From positions 1,790,501 to 1,854,500 of the forward strand of contig NC_054083.1 in NCBI RefSeq assembly GCF_017562075.2: DNA of 64,000 nt. Reading direction: 5' to 3'. The notes below the pieces were generated by a model that was not told where the DNA came from, searched no databases, and worked only from the letters and a program-made list of their open reading frames with translations. This DNA comes from Anopheles merus (lineage: Eukaryota > Arthropoda > Insecta > Diptera > Culicidae). Position 1 is the stretch's first letter. Each line of letters starts with the position of its first letter. Shown piece after piece: positions 20,015 to 32,599 of the stretch. The position numbers and the translations under genes are program-made.

Positions 20015-21657
20015 CTAAAATTAATTCAATTATTTTAATTAAATAGGTCAATTAACCGTTAGAGGTCTAGTCCTTTGCCTACACAGAATAGTCATTTCTG
20101 CGTAAAGGACACTATACTCGCCCGGCTATGTGGATGGTTTTAGCAGATGCTAAGGCTACTTGGATTAAAATGGTCAAAATATGTACACTGGTAATGAAAT
20201 TGTTAAACATTGTTTATTTGCCACCTTACATAATGTGTGAAACATTGAACTGGGTATCGCACATCAGGACTGTCGTAATCGTCACACATTTTAATTATTT
20301 ATCAGGCTTTTTTTATTCAATTTCTTTTTTTTTGTTGTTGTTGTTTCACGCTCAACCGATCTCTTTGCGATCAACCACAAGACTGACCCGAGGCTCCTTT
20401 ATTTCTCCCTGTCGCCTGACTTGTCTTCTCTCCCTGATCTCACGATCTATCCCTCTCTCACACTCTCTCTCTCTCGATTCACTCTCGGAGTTCACTCTCT
20501 CTTGATCCCAGCTACCGCTAACTACCGGTAGACGTCCGTCTCCTTTTCCACGCGCCTTCTCCATCTCTATCTCTGCTTTCGTCCAATCTCTCCTCTCTCA
20601 TCCTCATTTTTGCATGTTTCAATATTTTCGCTCTCTCTGATTTCGCTAAACTTCTCTCTCTCACTCTTGATCCCTACAAGGACAGCCCTTCATACGGGGG
20701 ATCGGTCCATTCTAGGTTTGAACCTATGACAGGAATTTTATTGAGTCAATCGAGTTGACGAATATAGCTGGGGACCAGTACTTTTTATTATCTATCATAT
20801 ATTACTATTTTCATTTATTTTTGGTCTATACAGCCATCTATTTTCTTTGTCAAACTGTTTACAATTGCTGCTTGTATGTTTGAAAGATTTAAGCATTCCT
20901 AATTTTTATATCTAACACACTTGATGCATACAGTTCACGCTCGGTAATCCGCACTAGATCAAGAGCGGATTATCGAATGGCGTTCTATTGTGTTTTTTAC
21001 CTTTTATGATTGTCTCAATTCATGTTCTAATGATTGCATTACCTTTTATTTGTTTTATCAAGAAGAATTATAATAAAAAATAAAGATTATACAGTCCGAA
21101 TTGACTGGTAGAACTTCGATTCCCTGCCAACTACTGAATATGTGCTTTTTAGTGGGCACGTTTTTCCATAATTTTTTTTTCTCGGTAGGCCATGAGATTT
21201 TTGTAAATATTATTATCATGTATTATCATTTTAATCATATTTCACTACCTTTGGAAAGCATTGTACTCAAAATATTTATTTTTTGTTGGTTGAGAAAGGA
21301 CAGCCGTTTATAGTGTTAATCCATCCATGCGACCGACCAGAGTCTATTTTTCAAATAAAAAATATTTAAAACTACGATGAAAATAAAAGTTTTATGTTTT
21401 AAGATTAACCAATAATAAGGAAATTTAATTCTGAAATACAAGTATTATACATAGTTTATGAACAATAGTCAATAAAAGTTCAAAAAAACTCTTGAAGCTT
21501 TAAATTTGAGTACCATTTCCAAAAGTAGAAAATAAAACAATTTGTAAAATATATTTAATTAGGTTAAATATATGACATGTATTTATTGTCTATCAAATCT
21601 ACGTTTCTGGCCAATTTAAATAATACGTTAATACGTCGAATACAGTATACAAAAGAA
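20015..21657. other. No gene; pyrimidine-rich tract and SINE remnant
   Basis: 20395-20680 is a long CT-rich tract (CTCTCTCTCTCGATTCACTC type). About 20675-20770 resembles a decayed minus-strand tRNA-SINE head, with GTTTGAACCTATGACAGG and TCGAGTTGACGA. A weak hairpin of about 20-bp arms lies at 20069-20115. The remainder is AT-rich with no supported gene. Missing 5' exons of the transposase gene could lie here. Confidence 0.5.
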
Positions 21658-22294
21658 GGTACCCAAATAACCAAATCGGCCTTAACCCACTGTAAAGCCA
21701 CTTCAAACCCACGTGGGTTAGCGGTGGTCCATTCAGTCGTTAACCCACCAAATTTTAGAACAACTGAAGCTGTCAGTTCTAATAAGGTGTATTGACCTTG
21801 CCCACGCTTGGCCCACCTTTTCCAAACATGTTGACGAGAAAAAGATGGATCAAGTGCGGGCTAAGGTCAATATGCTGAACATGATTTTAACACATCGATT
21901 ACTTTACCTCATTCACTTACATCACAGTATAACTTCGGTAATATTATTAATAAATAAACGGTACACTGACCAGCGAAATGAAAGAGTCCATTCGCTAGTA
22001 AACAAACACACACATCCACATCTTACACAAATATTTTTAACGACAAATGAACTTAAACACACAAGTTTTATGCTTCCTTTGCACAATTAAACACATTTTT
22101 GGGTGATACATGTTGAGTAAATGAATTACCCGTGCATAAAAAAAAACTGACTTTAACAAACATTGAAGTGGCCGCTTCTGTAGATGTGTGGTTTAACCCA
22201 CCAAACTGACAGTTTTTTGGCTTTTTTCGATGCAACTGGATTTTTAGTACAGGAAATTGGTGACGTTTTCGGTATGTTGGTTATTTGGGAACCC
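21658..22294. mobile_element. MITE candidate with CCCAAATAACCAA ends
   Basis: The left end GGTACCCAAATAACCAA at 21658 is mirrored by TTGGTTATTTGGGAACCC ending at 22294. Internal blocks with AACCCACCAAA and CTGACAG recur near both ends. No target duplication is clear. It is about 0.64 kb and has no transposase. Confidence 0.6.
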
Positions 22295-22507
22295 GTTACA
22301 GCCGTGAAAGTTTCGGTTGAAATATTTATTCGCTTTCTAAGGCGACTAAGGCCTTAAATGCCTTCTGAATACCTTCAAAGCCGTTTATTGCTGGTAGGGA
22401 CACATCACAACGTGCGTCGAAATAGAAATTTTTCTACTTTGACGCTGCGTCGTGCGTCGTTAACGCATGCGTCTGTCAAATCCCATACATTTTGGCCAAA
22501 TGTTAGA

Positions 22508-22816
22508 AATGAGGTGTCGTCATACAGAAAATTTGGCCATCAACGCTTTAGAAAAAAAGCACAATATGTACCAGGATCGACGGCAGTTGTCAAATGCGGC
22601 GAATGTTGCTGGTATACGGGTATGATAAATTAATATTTTTCGTTAAACAAATATTTGTATAGCTCTAAAAACTTGTATTTTGCATCTACACTTTATAAAT
22701 CGGCATGCTCAACGTGATATTGCGGCTGCTGTCTGTATACAAATATCGACGGCTGTTGTCAAACTCAATCTCAAAATGGCAACGCTAAGAAGATACCTCC
22801 TCTATATTCCACCTTG
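22508..22816 (+). repeat. 300-bp dispersed repeat, copy 1
   Basis: This copy matches 23352-23666 along its length, starting GAGGTGTCGTCATACAG and ending AAGATACCTCCTCTATATTC. The ends are short inverted repeats (GGAGGTGTC and GACACCTCC in copy 2), so it is probably a small MITE. Both copies share GGCAGTTGTCAAATGCG and ATATTGCGGCTGCTG. Confidence 0.7.
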
Positions 22817-22952
22817 ATTTTGGCAAAATCGTAACGCATTGCGTCGGAACAAGTACCGCTCTCTAACGCATGCTTCTGTCAAATCCCATACATTTTGGCA
22901 AAATCGTAACGCATTGCGTCGGAACAAGTATCGCTCTCTGAGTCGGTAAGTA

Positions 22953-23316
22953 CAGGCGGTCCCCGAGATACACGGTACCTCTTATACGCGGATTCGGAGG
23001 TACACGGTTTTTCAAATTTGACAGTTCTTTGAGTAAATTTGATTTGATTTGACTGATTTGACACATCCATTTTGAAATATCAAATAATTTCCGTATTGAT
23101 CGAATGTGAAATACCATTTCAAAAGGTTTAAAACTGTTCAATTCAGTAGAAACATATAAAATAATTAATTTGGTGGCTTAAACTTGCAAAATTGCACGAA
23201 AGTTAGTGATATTTTGGCGGGAAATCACGAGATTCGACTTACGCGGAAATTCGAGATACGCGGTATTTTGCGGCCGTTTTCGGTCCCCATTAACCGTGTA
23301 TCTCGGGGACCGCCTG
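22953..23316. mobile_element. pogo-like MITE with TA target
   Basis: Ends CAGGCGGTCCCCGAGATACA at 22953 and the perfect complement ending at 23316 give about 24-bp perfect TIRs, flanked by TA at 22951-22952 and 23317-23318. The TA duplication and CAGGC start fit the pogo/Tigger branch of Tc1/mariner. The 364-bp length has no ORF. A diverged second copy is at 28398-28776. Confidence 0.88.
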
Positions 23317-23351
23317 TATATCAAAAATCGGTAGGAATCAAAGTGGGTAGA

Positions 23352-23666
23352 AAGGAGGTGTCGTCATACAGAACAATTGGCCATCAAGGCTTTAGAAAAA
23401 AGCACAAAACCAGGATCTACGGCAGTTGTCAAATGCGACGAATATTGCTGGTATACGGGTACGATAAATGAATTGTTTTCGTTTAACAAATATTTGTATA
23501 GCTCTTAAATCTTGTATTTTGCATCTAAAGTTCATGAATCGGCATTTTCAACGTGATATTGCGGCTGCTGCCTGTATACAAATATTGACGGCGGTTGTCA
23601 AACTGAATCTCAAAATGGTAACATGCCAAACGCTAAGAAGACACCTCCTCTATATTCCACCTTGGG
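23352..23666 (+). repeat. 300-bp dispersed repeat, copy 2
   Basis: This is a direct-orientation relative of 22508-22816 with small indels. The two copies flank the pogo-like MITE. Its ends GGAGGTGTC and GACACCTCC are inverted, with weaker similarity extending outward for about 12 bases (GTGGGTAGAA versus CTATATTCCACC). Confidence 0.7.
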
Positions 23667-24715
23667 TATGAATACAGATAAATCGTTATTTCTGGTCACT
23701 CTGCGATCAAATGGGAAAGAAAATCGGGCCCGGTTGATCAGTTAAAACAAATAAACACGGATGATCGAAGTGTAGGCTGAAATATGGTAAAGATCAAGGT
23801 AGATTGAAAAATATCAGGTGGTGGAATCTAAAGTATTTTGACAATTCGTCACTTGACGTAAGGTCCCCAGGATTCAAACATTGTCTACATTTTTTAAAAT
23901 AGTTCATTTGATTTATCTACCACATTTTTCGATTAAATATTCTTTAAAAATATATATTGGGCTTTGCAAGTTTGTATTTAACATTAAAACATAGATTTAA
24001 CTGTGTTCTTTCGAGTTATTCCGTAAATTTAATTTATAATTCATTGGGTTTTCGACATTTTTGAGGATCAAAACTAAAAAATCATTAATTTTTGCAATAA
24101 CCACATTAATTCATCACTATCAACGAGCCGCGTGAAGAATTTACATGAGATACGAGCTCTTACTCACATGATTATACATTTAATGCATAAACAAATCATC
24201 AAATCTTTCGTTAATTCATCTCATTTTTTCGATAAAATCAAGAGAAACATAAAATTGCACGTAGTAGCAAAGAAATCTTTTCTATTTGCTATGCTTTGTG
24301 TGCGGAAACCATTGGTTAACGGTTTTGAAATGACGTAAAGTTCCTCAAATATGGCGACCCCCAAAGACCTTTATCCACTACCTGATATGTTTAACCTTGG
24401 GAAAAGATGATGTAAATAGCATGTCAAAAAAATTCGGCAGCAGTTTTATGGAGTGTTAATGCATTATTGAAATATGGATTGAACACGCGTCAATTTACAG
24501 CAACAGGATATCCTTTAAAGCAAAAATCGATCAATTTTAGGTCACATTGATGTACATTTACTCATTTGCATTATATCAATGTGAGGAAAGGAAGGTATAA
24601 TAGCATTACAAACCTTATACATTACAAATTGATATTCTCGCAATTTCGAAGTGTTTTGTTTGGGATCGGCAAAAAACGGAAGAGATAGAAGTGAAAATAG
24701 TTTAAATTGTCGGCT
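23667..24715. other. AT-rich region upstream of the plexin-domain gene
   Basis: No ORF or repeat was recognised. It should hold the promoter and 5' UTR of the gene starting at 24716, but I cannot pick out a confident TATA box or initiator. Confidence 0.45.
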
Positions 24716-25544
24716 ATGATGAGAATGATGCTTATTTTCCGAGGATCTATAAGTTGGTTGATATGTTTATCCCTGCTTCAACTTTGCATTTGTGTTAAAG
24801 GTAAACATTTCGCAGATTGTTTAGTCAGATGAAAAGTACCTAATGATTTAATTTAAGAGCAGTGTACAAAACTTAAACATCTTGAAAATCGAAAATAATT
24901 TGGTGCATTCCAATTTCTTTATAGCGCCAAGAAAATATCTCCAGACCGACACTGCTGAAATTGGAACCAGTTCAGTAGTGCCTTTAGTTTCTGGCAATGG
25001 AAATGATAATACACACGAATCCGGAACTGAAGACATGCCGTTTAGTAGATCAATTTTACCGCTGGATGAAAGCAAGAAAAGTATGTCTAAACAAAAGCTG
25101 TATCAAGAGAATCTGAATGGTAAAAAAGGGCATTCTGTGACAGCGGCTGCTTCACTGAATTTCAACGCAGAAACGACACATCTGCTCGGTTTTAATGGTA
25201 CAGGACAGAAACAAGTATTTCCGAATGATGGAGAGAGCGCAAACAAAAGCGTTTTCCCTAGTTCAACAAAGCTATTGGGAATTGTTGGTCGTAATACATC
25301 ACTAATTACCGTAAGTAAATTTGTCACTTCAGAGCCGGGTTTACATACAATACATTCCGATTTCAATTAATTTCTAAAGCAATGCACATTTGCACTTAAA
25401 AATAGTTCAAAATTATTTAGAGATTGTTTTGTATGTGTTTAGTTTTGAAAATTTGTCTACAAATGTTCCTGATGCAAATAAAAAGAAACAAATTGGTCTG
25501 AATCTTTTTCAAAAAAAAAATGTATATAAATATATATATGTATG

Positions 25545-25613
<69 letters not shown>

Positions 25614-28600
25614 ATATATATATTACCGCATAATTATCGCATAATTACCGCAAAATGTGTTAAACAGTTCGTGCTTACAAATAGGCAGCAAATTAGTTGT
25701 CGCGCGAATTGTTGCCCGCTGAATTGTTATACATTTTACGTACAAATCACTTGATCGTTAAGTTTAACGCAATGAACACCATAGTAATAGTTGTAAAATG
25801 TTGCAGGACTCATCAACTAGGGATCCGATCAGCGATGCAATCAACATCGATACCATCGAACGCACCGAAACAGAATTGAACAGCACTCTTCAAGAACATA
25901 ACATAACTAAAACGTTTGAAGATAATCATTTATACTACAAAAGCACTTGGTCAACTGATAAAACTATGAGCGAGGAGTTTTGGAAAAAAATATCTACCAA
26001 CCTTACCGTCAATATGCTGCTTTCTAATTCACACCGGCGAGCAACTGTATGTATCTATTCCAAGCACTTTTTTTGGTTCGATAGCAAAAGATGGCAGATA
26101 CAAATACCTTCAAATTGTCTGCTTGCTTTCTGTAATGTTAACTGCATTTAAAATTCATAAGGCCTCGGACATGAATCGAAATCTCGAAAAGTTTTTGGTT
26201 AAAAGGGGAGCAACGCGAAAACTTTACGTCACCGTTCAAATAGACATAGAGCGACAACGTCTCGCGCGACAAAAAATAGCTCAATTTTGCAAACAGTGCT
26301 ACTCGTTTCGCGCGACATTTCTGACTCAACCGAAACAATTAAATTATCCAGTTTGTTTACGACTAATTCAAAACTCAAAAAGAATCTTGTCTGAAATATT
26401 TTTGACAAGAGCCCGAAAACTCACAACGACCGCATTGCAGATGTGAAAATGAAAAAGGAGAGCTTTATCACAACCGAACAAATTTATTGTCACTCGAATA
26501 GCCCGGCAGCCAACCACTCTAAAAAAAAGGCATTAAATGAGTATCTATTTTCATTCGGTAAAATTTATTCAATAATTTTTGCTTGCTTCAAATGGCATCG
26601 GTTTTGTGCGATCGATGGTGCTCGAAACGCGGCTACACGAACTGAAATCTTTTTGCCTCGAGTTTTCGGGTCGTGTTCTGAGGCCTATAGATTAGCAATT
26701 CGTTCTTCTTTATCTATCAACAATCTTTGAAGTATATTTTAATGGTTATTATGTATCGTTTTCGGTTTTTCTTTTACAGACTATGATTTTATCATTCGAT
26801 TTCCCATTCTACGGCTTCCCTATTCGTAATGTAACAATCGCAAGCGGAGGATTTTTATACACCGGGGACTATGTGCATTCGTGGTTGGCATCGACGCAAT
26901 ATATAGCTCCTTTGATGGCTAATTTTGACACTGCATTGTCCAACAATTCTTTTGTCAAATATCGAGATGATGGTAATATTGAATTTAATTATACATAGCT
27001 AAAAAATCATTTAAAATGAGTCCAAAAAATCTTCTAGGCGAAACATTTACCGTGGTATGGGAAAATGTGATTCTTCAAGATCGTCCTAGCAATGGTACGT
27101 TCACATTCAGCGTTACATTGAATAAATCTGGAGATATAGTGTTTGCATACAAAAAAATCCCTATCAGTATTCAACACATATTTGAAAATCCTTTGATGAA
27201 AAACCATCCAGTTAAAATAGGACTTTCAGATGCGTATATAATTGATAAAACAATCATGCGTAAGTAAGCCAATGAGCACTAGCCATGGTAATCAAGAGTA
27301 GCGATGTGTTGTTGTAAGTATTGGTATATTTTTTATTAATGTATTTTATCATTCCCTCTTTCAAAAGGTACCAAACAAAAAACCATTTACGAATATCATC
27401 GTGTTAATTTTGGACAAACTGAAGTGAAGAATGATACTATTATTACATTAACATCTCTCCCTACTTGTTTCTCATTTAAAGATTGTGAATCTTGTATAAC
27501 TCATGAAGGAGCCGATTTTGAGGTAATAGTAGATTTATTTCGTAACGAACAACATAAACCAAATTACAATTATTCAAATTTGATGCATTTTAGTGTTTAT
27601 GGTGTCCAACCATGAATCGATGTTCAACTGGAACAGATCGTAAGCGCCAAGATTGGGTACATAAAGGTAAGCTGGAAAAATATTTAAAATTAACTAAAAC
27701 ATAAAAATGTATGTGTCGTAATTTATAGGATGTGAAGCAACAACAATTTCTGAGATATTGTACTGTCCTGCTCTTGGGCAAAAAGGTAATAATTATGGAG
27801 AATCTGTGGAAGTATCATCCAAAATTACGGATAGGTACAATAGCACCAGTAGCATTAGAGATAATTATCAACCAGTACAAGATGACAAACTTCATCAAAA
27901 CACAAATGGTGTCGCCCAGAATGGAAGTTATATTCATAATGGATCTAAAAAAGAAGAATTTGTCAACAAAGCCCACTTATATCATACAACTGACTTGGAT
28001 AGTGGTTCGAGCAACAAACTGATGGTTTCTCTGCTTGTTATCATTTTAATTTTACTAATGTGCGGCTGCTGGGTGTTATATGCCTACCGAAACCCACACA
28101 CGAAAAGTGGACAATTGTTAATTAGGGTAAGTAAATTACTAATTTATTATACACATGATATCTCATTCATACGTTGAAATAACTATGATGCCTGTTTCTT
28201 CCAAATGCATTCAATTATTTCTACTGTGTAGATTTTCAAATGGAAAAAGGTTTGTTATCAGATATTTTCCAAGTTAAGCTTGACATATTTTTCGTAATAT
28301 TTATGCGTCTACGTAATAGTCACCCAAAAGCTTTGACAGAAATTTTAATGCAAACATTTTTTCTTGTTTAATCGTATTTCTTTCCTGGAAATAAGTACAG
28401 GTAGTTCTCAAGATACACGGTATTTCTTAAACGCGGATTCAGAGATACGTGGTTTTCTAAATTTGACAGTTCTTAGAGCAAATTTTACTGATTTGACACA
28501 ACAATTGTCAAATCTCAAATAATTTCCCTTTTGATCGAATATTAGAAACCATTTTGAAATGTTTAAAACTGTTAGATTCAGTCAGAATCATATCAACTAA

Positions 28601-29312
28601 TTAATTAAGTAGATAAAAGTTTAAATAAAACCACCCCCTACAGGCAAAATTATATGAAAATTAGTGATATTTTGACTGGAAAATTACGAGATTCGACTTA
28701 CGTAAAAATTTCGAGATACGTTGTCATTTGCGGCCGTTCTTGGTCTCCATTGACCGTGTATCTCGGGGACCGCCTGTACAGTATTTTGCCGAGTTACGCG
28801 AATAATGCTTTCCAGAGACATTCGCATAGTTAAAATTTTCATCCATGTCAAATATCACGGTTTTCAGCCACAATGTATTTCATAAATATCTATTTTTGAT
28901 TAAATTTAGTACTTTTATCAAAACTTAGTGTGTATTTAATACAATTTTTATAGAAAATTTGGTTAATTCTGACTTTTTATGGATTTTAATCTTTATTTAT
29001 GGAAAAAATGAAATTTATTTTGCATTTGACAATTGTTGGATAGAATCGTACAGATATGATACATGAACTATCCAAATTAAAAATTCGGGTAACTTGATTG
29101 TCGTGTAACTCGGAGAGAAGACTGTATTTTATTTTTCGTTTGCATTATAAACCTTTAGTGTAAATTCTCACTACACAAAAGTTTTTTTTTACATATGTCT
29201 TTATATTTATTTTTCTGTTTATAAAAATGTTTTTTTTTTACAGTATCGTCCTAACAAGTGGTTATGGCGACGTGGCGAGGCACGTTATACTGCAGCTTCG
29301 ATTCACATGTGA
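24716..29312 (+). CDS. Plexin-domain-containing (TEM7/PLXDC-like) membrane protein
   Basis: Exons are 24716-24800, 24925-25310, 25807-26046, 26780-26972, 27038-27259, 27368-27522, 27594-27666, 27729-28126 and 29244-29312. All borders are GT-AG, phases agree, and the total is 606 residues. Residues 1-28 form a signal peptide (MMRMMLIFRG, then WLICLSLLQLCICV). Residues 157-200 are acidic and variable. About 230-390 is the conserved extracellular domain (LSFDFPFYGFPIRNVTIASG, TFTVVWENV, IYEYHRVNF). A PSI cysteine module (CFSFKDCESC, CLWCPTMNRCSTGTDRKRQD) lies at about 407-453. A transmembrane helix lies at about 549-571, then a 35-residue tail. Vertebrate relatives PLXDC1/2 are cell-surface proteins bound by extracellular ligands; the role here is unproven. 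The start is chosen because it gives the signal peptide and joins exon 2 in phase. It is intact and looks single-copy. Confidence 0.92.
25541..25622. repeat. (TA)n microsatellite in intron 2
   Basis: This is a nearly pure TA run with a few TG and TATG interruptions, inside the intron 25311-25806 of the plexin-domain gene. The tyrosine/isoleucine frames across it are artefacts. Confidence 0.95.
28398..28776. mobile_element. pogo-like MITE, second copy, in last intron
   Basis: The right end is the same CAGGCGGTCCCCGAGATACA complement as in the 22953 element; the left end is CAGGTAGTTCTCAAGATACA, with five substitutions. TA flanks are at 28396-28397 and 28777-28778. The interior is alignable with 22953-23316 but diverged. 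It lies in the intron between exons 8 and 9 of the plexin-domain gene. Confidence 0.85.
28779..29124. mobile_element. Second TA-target MITE abutting the first
   Basis: It begins CAGTATTTTGCCGAGTTACG and ends with CGTGTAACTCGGAGAGAAGACTG, giving imperfect TIRs of about 25 bp. TA at 28777-28778 is shared with the preceding MITE, and TA at 29125-29126 closes it. It is 346 bp and AT-rich inside, with no ORF. It belongs to a different pogo-like family from the neighbour. Confidence 0.75.
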
Positions 29313-29602
29313 GAGTCCGAGCCCCGTTAAGAATGAATTCCAAGAACAATCCGTCCATAACATCTTGCAGTGCATGGTCTTTTTGTAATCATTTTTTCAA
29401 TTTATTTCCCTGTTTAAGAAGCAATCGATTTTTTTCATTGTTCAATTTTTCAGCATCTTAACTATCCTCCGATATGCTCAATAGAATTTGTTGTTAGCTT
29501 ATTAATTTATCGATGAAGTAATCATATATGTTTGGAAAAGATAAATGTAAAAGATATGCGAGCCTGAAAATATCTCAAACGGCATTTCATGGAAATTCCG
29601 CA

Positions 29603-29608
29603 AATAAA
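29603..29608 (+). terminator. Candidate polyadenylation signal
   Basis: AATAAA lies about 290 bases after the stop codon of the plexin-domain gene, followed by T-rich sequence. It is the first clear canonical signal in the 3' region. Other weaker AATAGA-type hexamers occur before it. Confidence 0.45.
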
Positions 29609-29649
29609 AAGTATATTCAAATAATTATATTTAACGTACAAGTAATAAG

Positions 29650-29768
29650 TTCTTCTATTTGCATATCGTCCTACGCGGACATGCCTGCCTATACAGGTTT
29701 ATGAGACTTTATGACTGGCATGTTGTAAAGTCATTCGAGTTGACGACTCTACCACGAGACCACCATCC
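29650..29768 (-). mobile_element. Decayed tRNA-derived SINE head
   Basis: On the minus strand it reads GGTGGTCTCGTGGTAGAGTC, then GTCAACTCGAATGACTTTAC and ACATGCCAGTCAT. This resembles the head of the SINE at 16071 but with many changes. The tail is missing. The rest of 29313-30240 is AT-rich 3' flank with nothing else recognised. Confidence 0.6.
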
Positions 29769-30242
29769 CAGTTATAAGTTGGTAAGATCTATTAGAGAAC
29801 AAAATAAAAAAAAGCTTCGGATTCGGATTATTGGCACTAGATGAACTAACAGAAACCTCAAAGATATATATGTGTGTATCTATATATGTATGTATATATA
29901 AATAATATATATTTATACAGTTGAGTGCCGTTTCTACAGGCACCTTTTATCAAGCTTTCCGTTTATCCGTGCTGTTGAAATGACAGTTCAATACAAAGGA
30001 GGCATTGCGTTATGAGGAGAATATTAGAAAAAGCGGTTATAAGAGCACATTGCCGTAACAAAAAACAGTATACTGCGTGGCAAATTTCAAATATTCTCAT
30101 TCGAAAACATGTTAATAAAAACTGGGTTATTTGTATAAAAAATCATCATCAAAACTTGGTGATAAATTACATTTGACTCATTATTCGTGTTTTTCGCATA
30201 TCCGGGCGAGGTCAAGTCTCGAGAATCCCGGGAAAAACGGCG

Positions 30243-30514
<272 letters not shown>

Positions 30515-30521
30515 CATGTCG

Positions 30522-32595
30522 TATGTTTTTCCTTTCGTATGTCGTATATTACATAGATAGGCTGAGCCGTCTGCGCAAGGGTGTGAGTGTGCGTGTGTGT
30601 GCAACACTGTCGCCAAATGTGTATTCTTCCGGATGATCCATCGGTCAAAGAAAGGAAGGTGTTCATGACGATGTTATTTTTTATTGTGGAGCTGCATCCT
30701 TCCCCCTGCAGCCTGCAGCGTATGCATCGGGCAGGATACAGTGTGGCAGTATGCAAGTTGCCCGCTGGATAGGAGCGGGCCCGCGGCACCGCCATCATTC
30801 CGCACATCTTAACAGCATGCCAGTCGTGAGTTCTAACCGCGTATGAACCGTCCGCCGTAGCAAAGGGTGACTATCCGGCTACGTGGTACTCAAGTCCTGA
30901 AAAGGCCGGCATGATCGCGTAGGCCGTAATGACAATAATAATAATAAGAAGAAGAGGAATAACATACCAGGACAGCCCACACCCGGAGAAAAGATTGGCT
31001 TATCTTTGTTGCTGCCGTGCTACCGCTGTGACGCGACAAATGCACGGAATGCACTCGACCAAAACATGAACCTACCGATCCGAACCCATTCCAAGGCAGT
31101 GCCGGTCGCACGACGTCATGATACCGACTCAAAACCAACAAGCCACCAGATTCTGGACGGACAGATGCAGTATCATACGCGCACCGTAATAAACCAAACC
31201 AGAATTCTCTTTTGTATGGATTCAATTCAAAATGTTGTTTCCACTGCGGCCGCTAGCTGAATTGGAATGAAATGTGCTACATATCACACGCACGTTTGCT
31301 TCGATCGTTTGTCTTTTTAATACTCCCAACAGCAGAACCGGTCGCAAAGATGGTGGTGCCAATTAAATGGTTGTTTTATCTCCTAGGTAGCGGTAATCGA
31401 TCGGGCGGCGTACAGTGCGTTTTCTGAGAATGCATGGAGTGTGTAGACGCAGCCGGTGACAATGCACGCATCAGAATCAAACAGTTTTGGGGTTCCCGCA
31501 CGCACACACACACGCGCGCACGCATGCATGCACGCGCGCACGCGAGAACGCATCCCCCAAACGCGCGCACACGCACTATCGATTTCCGCAACCTTATCGG
31601 TAGAATTGCTGGCTTAACTTGTAGCGCATCCTCATCCAAAGCACCGGGAGGGGAGGGGGATCGCGGCATGATAGAGTGGACGGTCACTTTCCCGCATTGT
31701 GTGTGTGTCCGTGTGTGTGTCGAGACCCGAAAACTCGAGACAAATTCCGGCACGGAATGCACTCGACCAAAACATGAACCTACCGATCCGAACCCATTCC
31801 AAGGCAGTGCCGGTCGCACGACGTCATGATACCGACTCAAAACCAACAAGCCACCAGATTCTGGACGGACAGATGCAGTATCATACGCGCACCGTAATAA
31901 ACCAAACCAGAATTCTCTTTTGTATGGATTCAATTCAAAATGTTGTTTCCACTGCGGCAAAATATTTTTCATTGCCACTATACACCGTGCTACATAATGC
32001 TTAGAAGGTCGTTGAAGCATCAAACATGTTCAAATTAAAAAAATATTAGATCAGTGTTAGACGTTCTCCTACGCTTGTTTTAAATAGGCTTCTTCACCCT
32101 CAATTGGCAGGGGCATCGAATGGTCTCATCAACAGCGGCACGAAATAAAATAAACCATCAATACACCGATAACACTTTGAATCCCAAAATGAACCAGCTT
32201 CTCCCGCATCGTCAAGGTCACACACAATAAATACATGCTATACCCACCAAATACAATACACAACCGCAATGTACATATACACCAACGCATACACACAATC
32301 AGCGGACGGCGAAAGGCACGGGCTGAAGCGCAAGTATAAGGCAAGGCAGGGAGGGGAGAGGGAGTAAGAGGAAGAGGAGGAAGAAGGAATGGGCGCCAAT
32401 TTTTTTTTGCCGTTTTTTTTCTCCGCCGTTTGAAATAGTTCATCCATTTCTTCAACAGTGGCGCTCGTTCCGCACCTAAAAACTGCAATAAATACGCTGG
32501 CTATCGTAGTTTTGGCTGAAGTCTAGCGTATTTTTTTGCGTATTTTTTGACGCAAACGACGCAAAAAACTACGCAGAAAACTACTCGAATTTGCG
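30522..32595 (-). repeat. Tandem repeat unit, copy U2 mirrored (left arm)
   Basis: This is a minus-strand copy of the unit at 37913-39989. It contains a SINE-like block with (AAT)n, a CACGCG-rich alternating purine-pyrimidine stretch at 31500-31570, and a purine-rich block near 32340-32400. There is no convincing protein. It lacks the final 500 bp of the unit because the palindrome stops at 30522. Confidence 0.8.
30785..30955 (+). mobile_element. Second SINE-like family with (AAT)n tail
   Basis: A tRNA-SINE-like layout is seen: TCGTGAGTTCTAACCGCG (box-B-like), GGTGACTATCCGGCTACG, GGCCGGCATGATCGCGTAGG, then an (AAT)n/(AAG)n tail. The body parallels the SINE at 16071 (GACTATCCTGCTATGG). Relatives are at 33375-33545 (plus), 36965-37135, 39556-39726 and 42440-42575 (minus). 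It is embedded in each tandem unit. Confidence 0.6.
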
Positions 32596-32599
32596 CAGC

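Noticed and set aside
20940..21120. Possible third pogo-like MITE starting CAGTTCACGCTCGGTAATCC
   Set aside because: No matching inverted end with a TA flank could be found.
26123..26730. Two ORFs of about 100 residues inside the plexin-domain gene
   Set aside because: They lie in the 26047-26779 intron, lack domains and conflict with well-supported splice sites.
26973..27037. Apparent frameshift or nonsense in the plexin-domain gene
   Set aside because: The stop lies in a 65-bp GT-AG intron, and the flanking exons join in phase into the conserved domain.
31376..32023. 215-residue ORF, also mirrored at 38488-39135
   Set aside because: It runs through SINE-like and CACGCG repeat sequence, has no domain, and its homologue in U3 is broken. 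It is considered chance.
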